DNA of 64,000 nucleotides from the NCBI GenBank assembly GCA_013396655.1, contig WBMV01006287.1, positions 1,107,801-1,171,800 on the forward strand, written 5' to 3'. The notes below the pieces were generated by a model. The model searched no databases and had not been told where the DNA came from. It saw only the letters and a list, made by a program, of their open reading frames with translations. A program made the translations under genes and the position numbers. The stretch is from Campylorhamphus procurvoides. Its lineage: Eukaryota; Chordata; Aves; Passeriformes; Dendrocolaptidae. Each line of letters begins with the position of its first letter. The stretch's first letter is position 1. Shown piece by piece: positions 37,540-49,393 of the stretch.

Positions 37540-37849
37540 TAACATGGATGGACAGTCAGAGAACAAGAGGGGAAAGGTTTTGAAATAATACAGAGGAGAT
37601 TTAAGTTTTAGGAAGCAATTCTTTACTATGAAGGTGGTGAGGCTTTGACACAGTCTGCCCAGGATGTCCCAGGCCTGGAAGTGTTTAAGTTCAGGTTGCA
37701 CAGAGCTTGGAGCAACCCAGTCTAGTGGAAGTTGTCCCTACCCATGGCAGGAGGGTTAGAACTAAATGATCATTAAGGTCCCTTCCAAACCAAACCATTC
37801 TGCATTTTTATGATTCCATGATGATTCTGTGATTCCATGATTCTATGAC
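37540..37849 (+). mobile_element. CR1 LINE, 3' end with intact-looking tail
   Basis: AACAAGAGGGGAAAGGTTTT, GAGATTTAAGTTTTAGGAAG, CAATTCTTTACTATGAAGG, TGGTGAGGCTTTGACACAG, GCCTGGAAGTGTTTAAG, GAGCAACCCAGTCTAGTGG, CCCATGGCAGGAGGGTTAG and AAGGTCCCTTCCAAACC follow the CR1 consensus. The tail is several units of ATGATTCCATGATTCTGTG type at 37808-37849. The first part corresponds to the last codons of ORF2, but no open frame survives. Among the best-preserved 3' ends in the window; the left edge is approximate. Confidence 0.94.
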
Positions 37850-39416
37850 ATATGACATCAGAGATGTCTCACATTCTCCCCATACCCAACAACCAACCTG
37901 AACCTAATGACCTAACTTAAAATAGACATATTTTGGTCTCCCTGGACAATAATCATGCAATCTTTCACGTTTCACTAATGAACATATTTTTATAATAATT
38001 GAAAACAAATAAATAGAGTGGCACTACTACCTAATCTGCTGGTAAACATTATTGTATTATCTTGCAAGCATATTTCTTAGTCTTGTTTGCTATATAAAGA
38101 AAAAAAAAAGGAGTAGAATCAGTTAAATGTAAAGCTTGAGAAAGGCAAACCTCAGGACAATAATTCTTTTAATATTTCTCTTAAATAAGCAGAAGCTGTC
38201 ATGTCTTCCTTTCTGCTCCTCTACTTATAACCCACATGCATTATGTCAACTTCTCTTCCCACTCTTCCAGTTTCTGAAACAGCAGTAGCCACACATCTCT
38301 CCTAGCTGGTACAGATAAATCTCTTCCCTTTATACTTAGGGAAGCTAAAAGTATTCTCTTCCATTTTCTTACAAAGCAAATCTAGGTAAGACCAAGATCA
38401 ATTAAGAAAGAAAATTACATCAAAATTGAAGAAACTTTATATCAGATTATTTTCTCAAGAGAATTTTCAAGAGGTATTGTTATGGAAAGAATGATCTTTC
38501 ATTCTCTTTTTTGTAGAGCTTTAAAACAAACAGTCAAAAGCAAACAATTTTGGTCTATATATACATATACCTACTGAGGTGTCATCTTAAATATAGAATA
38601 GATCAAAAATAGGCGTACTTCTTGAACACAGCTTAGTGGGTCCTACATATGATGGAGGTTTGAAGTGTAAAGAATTACATTCTGGGTACATAAACCACTT
38701 TGTTTTTAACCAGATTTCTGAGCACATTGCTATATTCTAAGCTTGGACAGTCTTTGAAAAGTATGCAGATAACATTGCTGGGACAGGTCCTAGACACCTA
38801 CAGATAGGCTTAGTTTTGGTCTCTATGTCTATTAAGAGCTATATTTTCTCTAGATGTTCCTCTCCATCTCTCCTCCACCAACAGAAAAGATACAGTCTCT
38901 TCTGTGTTTTGGTAATATTATCTGGCTTCACATTAACTCACTGTAGCTGCCTCATCTTGCCAGCCTTCTTCAGATTTTAATCGATTTTCACAAGCATCAA
39001 CAGGAGACATAACTGACTCTTTTAGAAAAACTTTTCTGAAAATAATTATTCTCTGTGACTTAAAATAAACCTTTTAAAGAAAGTATTATTTATGAAGCTG
39101 TAAATATATGGCTACACTGAAGTCACTGGCTGAACTTCTAATGTAATGTTTTTCCTTTGGTTTATAGCACAAAGTTTGTATAAAGGGAACAGCCACAAAT
39201 AGAGATTTGAAGAAAATATTGAGATGAGAAAGGCCAAGTAGTGAGAAAGTTTGAAACTCCTGCTTAGGCATTCTCCTTTCCATCTATACTCTTGTTCAAA
39301 TACATGGGTGACAACTGGTTTTGTTCTGAAAGACTCTAGGAGGAGCTTAGCAGCATGCATTCTTCTATAAGCTTCTCTAAAACTCACATGTTCCTTCACT
39401 ATTTGGTTTCTTCTCC
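37850..39416. other. Unique non-coding DNA
   Basis: About 1.6 kb between two CR1 copies with no gene or further repeat recognised. Confidence 0.55.
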
Positions 39417-39725
39417 TATGGGTGAGTCAATTCTCCCAAGCAGCAAATGACAGGACAAGAGGAAATGGTCTCAAGTTGTACCAGAGGAGGTCTAGGTAGG
39501 ATATTAACAAAATTTTCTGCACTGAAAGGGTTATCAAGCCCTGGCACAGGCTTCCCAGGGCAGTGGTGGAGTTGCCATCCCTGAAGGGATTTCAAAAACA
39601 AGTAGACGAGGTGTTCAGGGACATGGTTTAGTGGTGGGCTTGGGAGTGCTGGACTGATGGTTGGATTCAATCATATAAAGGGTCTTTTCCAATCTACATG
39701 GTTTTGTGATTCTACAATTCTGTGG
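39417..39725 (+). mobile_element. CR1 LINE, ORF2 end plus 3' UTR
   Basis: ATTCTCCCAAGCAGCAAATG, ACAGGACAAGAGGAAATGG, CTCAAGTTGTACCAGAGGAG, GGGCAGTGGTGGAGTTGCC, GACATGGTTTAGTGGTGGG and GGTCTTTTCCAATCTACATG give CR1 order. The ORF2 terminus is visible as RDMV followed by TAG near 39625 (other copies have GDMV). The tail GTGATTCTACAATTCTGTGG is short. The element is the same subfamily type as 20011-20399, 5'-truncated and not coding. Confidence 0.92.
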
Positions 39726-42700
39726 TTGCTTGCTGCTTTTCTGTATTTTGGATGCATGAATGTGTAAACAGAAAGACATAGTCTGTATTTCAAGCCTCCC
39801 ATGGTAAAATTTTGACATCCACTGTCAGGTACAGTCTGTTTTAACTTGTGCCTTAAATCATTTCAGGTACCAGCACCGAAGCCAGCAAGACCAATATAGA
39901 CATTATTTCATCATAAATCCTGTGTATCTGTATGTAATGTTTCCAAACGAAAAAACAGAGAGAGAATTCTAAATGATAATAAAATCAAAGTATAAATATC
40001 AGTCAGAGGCAACTGAAATGCAGAAATTATGTGCTGGGTCGCTTCTGTGCTGTGAAGCTGGGAACACATCGTAAAGCCCAGAGCTGAGAAACACAGTAAA
40101 TTAAAATGGTGAAGGAGATACTTCAGTCAAACCCATTCTATTCATAGTTTAAGAGACAATAGGACATGTTTACTTAGAATGACATTTACTGCTGTTTCCA
40201 TAAAGGTGGGTGGAGGATGGGAAGCAGCACTGGACCCTCAGCAACTGCAAAACCCTACACAGTATAAAGGACCTATTTTAGGTAACATGTTGTTAGTCTT
40301 CAACAACTAGTAGAGTAACAGCTGGTTTTGATGTAATTTCTTTTGACACCATTAGATTACAAGCTGTTTATTGCATTCCTCTCCTCAAACTGCTCCCTGG
40401 ATACAGGCAGAGAGTTAAGAGGTCAGAGGTCTAAAGCCAGGCGGTAAAGGATTTGTCATCCTTTAACAGGTCACTTATTGCTGTGTATTCTGCAAACTGG
40501 ACAGTGCAGCCTAGCAGGATGGTGTGATATGTTTTGTATTTCATGTTTCCACAGGAGCAGTTGGGTCTGCGGAACCAACATTTTTACCTGGCATCATCAT
40601 TTTCTACCTGGGGGGGCAGTGGGAGGAAGGTATGTAGCGAAATATCCTCAATTAGGACATTGATTATGGTTGCTTAGACCAGCAGTCAATATTCTGACAT
40701 AATCCACCAAAACACAGTGAGTGATGGATGTGACAGAAGCAGATAAGGCAGCCAACCTTATGCAGCTGCTCTGCATCTTCATAGCTGCACTTCAGATTCC
40801 ACCCTGGAAGAAGAGAATTGTTAGCAATTCTGAACAGTTTCAGTCCTTTTCTGCTGCTCCTTCTTACACGGTTGCATTACAGTTTCTTTCGATAAATAAA
40901 ATTAAAAAATAAGTTGGCTTTAATTGTCTACAATTAGCAGGTGAGACATTGGCTGTAAGAACAGTGTGAACGTGGGAAGGTTGACTTACAAAGGGTCTGA
41001 GAAAACAGTAGACTTCAAAAATATGGGAACTGCATGACTTGTCACCAAAAGAAAAATGGAAAAACTTTTCCTGCCATTGCAGCCAAGAATTTCAAGCTCC
41101 AGCAGTGTGGGGTTTTATGAAGGGCATTCCTGCAAAGAAGCTTTCCTTTTAAGAGGATTATGTTCAGAAAAAAAAGAACAGAAATATTCATATTTTTTAG
41201 TTCCTCATAACAGAGGAGTTTTGTGATATCACCTCTAGTCCTAATAATTGTGATTCTTTACACATACAAGTCAAAAGATGTTCATATTTTGCCTTTATAA
41301 TATCTCCAAAGAACATACTCAAGCAAAACAGAAAAGCAATGTTGAAATACCTTTAAATACAGATAGGAAATACATCAAAATTTTCTGACTTTTTTATTCC
41401 TTTGCTGTCAGTATCATGGACATTGCAAGACAGTGAAGCATAAGGGCAGACACTTCCACAAACTTGTTTTTGTGTAAGGACCTTAATAAATCAAGAAATT
41501 ACTGAACTTTCAGAAAGGGCAGTTTGAGAGTTCACTCTGCCTTGAGACAGCTATGTAATTGTTTTATTGGAGATAAAGCCTCTCAATATCAGGTTGCTTA
41601 GTCTTTTTCCAAATTCAGGTGAGCAATTGCAAGCTCTGGACTGGAGCTCCTTCACAAGTTTCTGCTCCATGTGCCAGAAACAGCCGAGAGAAGGAGCAGA
41701 TACATCTTGATGAAGGATTGATGTGTATTCCTACACCTCTGGAAGCAAGGGAAGAGCTAATGGGGTAAAACTGGACCAACTAGGTGATGTTTGGTCACTG
41801 CATGCCATGCAGCTGACGTTTCTACTTGGTTTTGAGGAGGAAAATTGTGCATAAGTCCTTTACACTCCTTGGGAGAGGATATCCATGGTACTTCATTTCT
41901 GTACCACCTAAGCTTTTGCAGGGGCTCTCAGGTAAGGCTAGATCACAATCAAGGGGTTGTTGGGGGTCTCTGTGATGTGAGCCATCAAAGCACTGACCTC
42001 AGCCCTATGATCTGAAGGGCAAAATCTGACAACATCCTCTGATCTGTTCCTCCAACTCCCAATCCCAGTAACGTGGTCAGCATAAGTAACACCAATTTAT
42101 GAGGCAAGAAATCATTCACTGTGACCTAATGGGTGGTGTATTTGTTCCCTTCACCACATTATCAGGTCCTGTGTACCAAATGAAGCAAAGAGATCTCTTC
42201 TTCCCCTGCCTCCAGGTCCCTGGGTGCCAGGCCAGTTACTCCCCTCCCCATCAGCCTTGAAGGTCCCATGCCAACCTGACAGTCTTATGGCCTCAGCACA
42301 GGTGAGGGAAGCACAACAGCACAAAACACTGTCCAGAAAATTACTTTGAGTATAAACTGTGCATTACATTACTTATAAATTGTGCTGTATTCTTTCAGCT
42401 TGTACAAAACCTATGCCATTCCTATGATAAATTCTGTGCTATACTAACCATATATTCTCTTCAGAAAATTAAGCTTTAATTGTAACTACAACTTAGTGCT
42501 GTCATTGCCAAGGATTCCTAAGAGAACCCATCTGTCCTCTCAGTGTTGTGTGGCCCTTGTGACCTCAGGCATCTTTTCTGTGTATTGTCCAGGGAGGGGA
42601 CAAGTGTACTGGGAATGCACAAACAGTGATGAAGTTGTCTCTAAATATTTTGTCATTTTTTCCATGCTCTGGGGTATTTAAAGTCAGTTCAAAAAGGAAA

Positions 42701-44963
42701 AAAAAAATCAACACTGACAATTCAGAATATGGAATCCCTTCCCATATTCTTTCCATATGAAAATATGTCTGTATTTCCATTTGGAAGACAGCTTTTGAAA
42801 TGTTTGAAGATCTCAGCTGCAAAATACATGATTTGAAATGAAATGTGGTTTAAACCAACTATATTATTATATATATTACATACTTCATGTATATAATACT
42901 GTACACTATAAACATGCTACTGGGATGTTCTATTTTCGGGATACTGAATTTGATTTTGTAGATCAAATAGCTAGTGGTTACTAGTTCAAAAGTTTTAGGT
43001 GGTTGCATGTCAACATAATTTTTTTTTAAATGTGAAATTCTTTAATGCAAAAAATCTTCATTAATATACACTTTACCTATCATTTTGAAAACAGACCCAT
43101 TCTCAAATTTAATATTTCTGATAACTTTTTCTCTGTCCTTAAAAGATCTGTCATTCATTTAAATATAAAGTCATACCCTGCAAGAATTTTTTTATTGCAT
43201 TTCTTACTATACTGTGTATGATCTGATATACTAAGGGCTTTAAAAACACAAACAGTAATATACAGGAAATATTTTCTTTTATGCATAAAGAAAATTTAGT
43301 TTGAAAATGTTCTTCTTAAGTTTTTTGAAGGTAGCAGAGACAGAAAAGGGACTTATTCAGTTATTTTCACTTTCTTATATGTATTTTTCAAATAAAACTC
43401 TACTTTCTGAGAAAGTACAGGTGAAGGGATGCCCTTTTACTGGATGAATGGAGGTCATCCACTGTGCCTTTGTCTGCTGTGCATCTTGAATAAATCACAT
43501 CTTTCTTTTATATAATGCTGTGGAAGCTGCCTCCCTTGGTTATGAAGGTATTTGCCACTGATCCATTCTAATTCATCCTAGCAGATTTCTGAACAGTCGT
43601 TTCCTAACCTCTAATTCTCACTGCTGAAAAGAGACAAGACAAGCTTTCCTACAAGTTTGGGAGAATTCTGGCAAAAATTCCTTGGAGTCTGAGCTTCCTT
43701 TTATCACATCTTTGTTCAAATGAATGAACAAGTTTTAGGGAAGTGGAAGAGGAAAGAGAAGAGAAGGAAAAGGACATTTACCTTTCACAGTTGTTTGGCT
43801 GTCAGAACAATGAGTTCTGCATGCTGAGATGAATATCCAAATGCAACATACCATAAAATGAACATAATAACTCCAAAACATTTGCATTCACAAGCCAATT
43901 GTCTATGCGTTAGCTCTTTCAGTTCATTTGAGGTATACTTCTGAGGCAGGGGTTTTTTATATACTAAGTCATATTTATCTATCAAGTTCAGTCCTCAGAT
44001 TTTAAAGGGACTGAAATAAATGCAAGCTAAAAGTTAAGAAACTGAAACAAACAGCAATCTGAAAGTTAAAGAAAGTCCCCATAACGTACACTAAAAAGCT
44101 GCTGTGATAACTAGTCAGTGAAAACACCTGGAAATGTGGGTTTGTATTCACCAGTGTTATAATCCTACCCTTAGAAAACTCTACTTCATGCTGCATTACA
44201 ATTTCCAAATATGTATCATTTTGATATTTTGAAATGTGTTGTTTATTATACTTATCTGCAAAAATAAAGTTTGGTTTTTTCTATTATTTTTTTTTTTGGA
44301 AAGTGAAAGAAGCACCTTCTACTGAAGATTAATCAGAAAGGCACTGGTTATAGAAGGGAAGCTTGGTAAAATAGAAAATATTAAATGGGATACTTTGTAT
44401 ATTTACCAACTGATTTGAGGGTTTTTACTCTTGTTAAAATGTAATCACTGTACTCAGAATCAATGTTTTGAAACATACTTGAAAAATCAACGAATTTCAA
44501 AGTTAGAACTGGAAAGTTATGTATCCTGCAGTGCCTAGGCATGTCTGAGTGAGCCCTTATGGCTCATGTGGTTTTAAACACATTGGAATATTTTTTTTTT
44601 TCTGCTTGGCAGCCTATGAATCTGTGTTTGGGATGTAAAGAAGTGCTGGTCAGTGCTGAAACTGGTAGTACTGACCTTTTTGTGTGTTCCCCTCCGAATT
44701 AGGACAATTAAGAGCAGCAGCCAAGCTTGGACATCTAAAGGAGCCTCCCTGAAGGAAGCTGGTCCTCCCATTACCTCTGTCACTTACAGTCAATAGAGCC
44801 TGTGCATCCACCTACCGTCAGCTTTAATCACTGCCCATAACATCTGGAGACAACAACCTCCAGAACAGAGAAAGAAACTTGCCTGTTGCCAGCACCCTTT
44901 GATTCTTTCATATGTGCAGGACATGATTCCCCAAGATTAGCCAACAATTATGTTCTCTGAACT

Positions 44964-45002
44964 GATCAATTCAGTCAATTTACTGTGCAAAGTAAATTGA
45001 TC
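44964..45002. repeat. Nested inverted repeats
   Basis: TCAATTTACT at 44975-44984 pairs perfectly with AGTAAATTGA at 44991-45000 around a 6-nt loop. Overlapping it, GATCAATT at 44964-44971 pairs with AATTGATC at 44995-45002. The two pairings compete for the same right arm. Confidence 0.85.
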
Positions 45003-47788
45003 CTCACAAACAAAGAGATCTGCCAGTGGGGAGGTACCTGAGAAAGCAGCATGCCTATGTAAACAGTTCTGTCCTTGCCATAGTGTGGAGTCGCTCAGCA
45101 CCATATGGTGCCACTATGAACTTATTAACTGGCGGATTAACTCATCCCAGCATTTGGGATCCCCAGTTTCCAGCTGTGAGGATGATTGATGGGCTAACTA
45201 CTGCTTCAGTCTTGGAAGTTATTTCCTCCATTTAACAGAGTCAAAAAGACAGAAAATTGCCCCCTTTGTAAATGCTAATCTCACCACTCCTTCGAAGACC
45301 CAACATAGCAATTTATTCCAGGCAAAGTCTTAAAATTGGTATAGTACACATCAAATGCAACTAATTAGCAATTTCTTTTGAAGGCTTTATCACTTATTAA
45401 GGATCTCCTTTTCCATATGTTCATCATGCCCCACTTCACCCTTTAATTACAAAACAGCACTTTCTACTCATTGTGAGAAGGTACATTGTACCCAGTATTT
45501 GTATTAACTACTACACCTTCTGAGTTGTAATTTAGGCTCAGACAGAAAGCAGACAGATAGGCATAAAGTCTTAAGGGTACTGTCCTCATTTTAGACATGC
45601 TCATTTTTATTCCTGCTGGCAATGTTTCTTGAGGGAGTGTCCCATGAAAATTCTAAAATTTCTTTAGAAAAGGTAAATCTCATGTCCACACATTACACCA
45701 GCACTGGTAATGAGGTCATGGTTTTCCCACCAATTTATTTCTTGATACTTTCTAGTGGGAAGATATCAATAAATCTTAAAGTGGGCTATCTGCCATGGAT
45801 CAAAGAGTTGAATCCATCCAAATTGGTCTGTGTTGACTCAGTCCATGATTATTTTTTCAACCTTGTCTTAATGGTTCTTCAGTTCTTAAAAGCCTAACAC
45901 TGTACTATTGGTGTGTACCTTCTCTCATACCAGAATTACAGAATGAAGATGTAAAAGAAGTCAGGAAGAAAAAACACCCTAACTCAATGGCATACAAAAA
46001 ATTTACACTTTTTCTTGGTGAAAACATTAAAATGTCCCCCTTGTTTCCCTACACCAGGCAATTGTGATCACAACCTTGATAAGTAATTTGTCTTTATGCA
46101 TAAATATAACTGGAAATGGATAAATTAATTTTGTTAAGCAGGTTTCACTAGTAGGGTATTTATTTTCACATAATCATTGTAGGCAACTTTGAGTTGGTCT
46201 AGTTCATTATCTTTTGCAAAATACACATTAACTAAAGCCCCCTTCGAAGTAAATAAAGTATTAGGAAACAAGGGACATTTTGTAATGCAGATTAGAACAA
46301 ATAAAAGCTCCAGCTGAAATGCATGTCTTAACGTCTCTTTCATTGCTTAAAAGATGAGCATACCTATTTTGTGCTAAACTAAAAGAAAATTGTACTTTCA
46401 GTGCATTTGTAGTAATGATAATTTTTTTGAGCGAAAAAGAATTTTTCTTCTCTTGGTCACTCCTGTGCAAAGAAAACAGCTTGTCTGAAGTCAGGAGAAA
46501 ATATTGACTCAAAGATTTAATATTTTAACTTAGTTCTGTTGGAAGTTTATTTCAATCAAGATTTTCCCACCAGTACTAGGTGAAAAACAACAACAAAAAA
46601 AGAAATATCCTTCTATTTTGAAAGAAACATTAAAGAAATCACTATTTCACTTCATATTGCAGCATTTTAAGTAATTGCATGAGACGTTAAAACTGAGGTC
46701 AAAACACCTGCTAGCACATATGTGTGCTGTCTGCCAGCAAGTTCCATGTTTGGGTTTGCTACCAACAATAATCCACTGAACAGATATACTTGCCAAATTT
46801 TTGGTAGCACCAAGAGCTTTAACTGATTTGTACTTCAGAAATTCTGCCATATTAGTGCAAGAACTCATTTCAGGACACCTAGAGAGTGATTTTCAGCTTG
46901 GGATAAGCTTTACCTTGAGGCGCCCCAGCAGCACCATCAGAGGAAGCTTGCACTGAACTCCAGACATCACAGTGATTTGGGCTGGCACCCAATTTATTCA
47001 AACTTGCTCATCTGTCCATTAAACAAAAGAATCAACACATATTTATTTTACTCAGCCCTTACAAAGATGTCACATTAACAGTAAGATTTACCTACATGTG
47101 TATAAATCAAATTCAATATTTGTACCAGATGACCCGGTGTGACCTTGGACTGAGTGGTGCCATGGTCAGAGAGAGAGCTGCCCCATCCCAGTGACATTCT
47201 CCATCTAGCCTTTGGTCTCAGTGTCTGAAGCAACAACTATACTCATCTTGTAACAGCTACACACAAAGGATCTGCTCACACAAGTATCTGCTGGGCAGTG
47301 GAGGTTTTTACTGGATATCTACTTTTAAAGGAATATGGAAAATTATTTTTTCTACCTTGTTGAAACATCCGTTGCTGGCATTTCCAGAATAAAGGGTTTT
47401 GATTTCAACCAATTTCTTTTAATTGTGCTTTAATGCACAGTCTTGAAAATACTTGTGCAGTGTAATGAATTTATGTCCCATTCCTCAGAATATTTTATTT
47501 CTTTTTTAACCAAATCAAGTAATACTCCTAAGCCTACATAGAATTGATCTTCCCTTCTTAGCACTCAAGGCCTTAAAAGTAAGATGCGATGCCAGAAATA
47601 ATTTTTCAAACTGTCTTAAAGCCCCCAAACAACAAAAATCAAAAAAAACCAAACAAAAAAAAAGGGTAAAAACAAATTGAAAAAGGTAATTTTCTTGGAT
47701 GAGTGTCTGAAGAAACACAGTCTTTCATGTGACAAGCAGGTACCTAATAATAACTTATGGATGAAGAGGAGAAATGAAGATCTCGTTT

Positions 47789-47905
47789 AATGTATATATA
47801 TATACACATACATGTATGTACCTGTATATGTTTACATATACATCTTTCTCTATATATGCATATGTTTGTAAGTTTCTGTATATATCTAGATGTATACACA
47901 TAATG
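47789..47905. repeat. TA/CA low-complexity region
   Basis: Alternating TATATA, CACATACATGTATG and TATATGTTTACATATA segments over about 115 bp. Several short palindromes centred on TACATGTA or TATATA are present. Confidence 0.8.
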
Positions 47906-48315
47906 TTATAACTTAACATCTTGAATTTGAGAGAGGAGAGTACAGCACAGCATTTTTTTGAGCACCAAAGCCTGACAATGCTGCATTTTCTTTGAAGTTC
48001 AATCATGTTTCAAAGGATTAAAGCATTTTTCCCTTGTAAAAAAAACCCAACCAACATGTATCTCTAGGCTGGCACTTCACATAGTATGTCATGTCTGTGT
48101 CTGGTATGTTTTGGGATGGGCCAACATTTCCAACCTCAAAAATCATGTTTTAAATTGGGAACTGACAGACCCATACAGCCCTGCAAGTGTTGAGGTTATC
48201 ACGAAGAAATGTAATTAGTTTGTTTGTGCCAGGTAAAGGTTTGGCCAATCACTCGGCACTCGTCTTATGTGTAAGAGCTCTTTCATTAGCTATTAGCTGC
48301 TTTGTCTTTAGGTGC

Positions 48316-48338
48316 TTTTTTTTTCTTTTTTTTTTTTT
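48316..48338 (+). repeat. T-rich tract
   Basis: T9, C, then T13: 22 T with one interruption. Confidence 0.85.
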
Positions 48339-49375
48339 AGCTAGAGTATCATGTTGATCAAACTAATATTCATTCCTTTAAATAAGGAATGCAGCATCCT
48401 GTTCTCAACTTAGGTATCTTTAAAAGCATTTTTAAAAATATCGGATCCTCTGTCAACTGCATTGAACAACATGATAGTAATTCTATTTTTCTTTCTAACA
48501 CAAAATCAAAGCTCCAGAAGAGGTGATGTATATCTTGAATAGTCAGACTCAAACATGCAGGCTAATTGAATCCAGAGATGTTGGTTTTGCTGCTGATTTT
48601 GTAGCATAAAAATCGCTTCTAAAGGAAGTGTCCAGTGACATGGCAGTATTTAACTGCTATCTTAAATTCATGTATACTGAGTGTTTTGTGGGATTTTCCC
48701 TTCATGGACTGTCGTTTATTTTCATACAGTAAACTATCATGGAAGCAAGGCTCAGATCTTCAGAAACATCAAAAATACTGAAGAATTGTAAAACTAGCCC
48801 TTTTTATCCTAGCATTTAAAATTTATGGGTAGGAATTAATACTTGCTTTCTTAGCCCTCCTTAATTTTTAACTGTCCTACACACATCTAGGAGAGACTCT
48901 AACCTCAGGCTATTAGCAGTCACTGAGTGATTTCCTCCCTCTTTCTTTCTCCACTTCCATTGTTCCATAAATACATTTATCTCTTTCAGAGCAAAAAGCC
49001 CAGACCAGTGTCTACCACCAATGCATGAGAAGGCTCTCAGTGTGGATGTGGGTTCACAAATGCTCTGCTGGCCTACCCTGGGAGGACATGCAATACCCTA
49101 ATATTCACTGCAAGATGAACTTCTGCACCTGACCAATTATTGTCAATATGATAATAATTATTTCTCCCAAGCTGCAAGAGCTGCTATCACGGAGTTTCTG
49201 TCTCCCAGAAGGGTTGCGAGCTGGATCTTTTCTCTTATTTAAGAATATCTCATCAGCAGAAACGACAAAAGAATCACCTGAACTCTTCCTCTGAAGGCTT
49301 TATTAGTACAGGACACTACCTTTGGGCAGCCATTGGAATTAGGAGCCATTTTAAGTCACCAAAACGGCAAGAAGC

Positions 49376-49393
49376 AAAAAAAAAAAAAAAAAA
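49376..49393 (+). repeat. A18 homopolymer
   Basis: Uninterrupted run of 18 A, the longest homopolymer in the window. The upstream sequence is not recognised as a retroposed copy. Confidence 0.9.

Noticed and set aside
42250..42300. Possible CR1 tail (AAGGTCCCATGCCAACCTGA, then CAGTCTTATGG)
   Set aside because: Only a few words match and no upstream CR1 sequence precedes them. Too weak to call.
49376..49393. A18 tract considered as the tail of a processed pseudogene
   Set aside because: The upstream sequence has no recognisable coding remnant, no AATAAA at the expected distance, and no visible target duplication.
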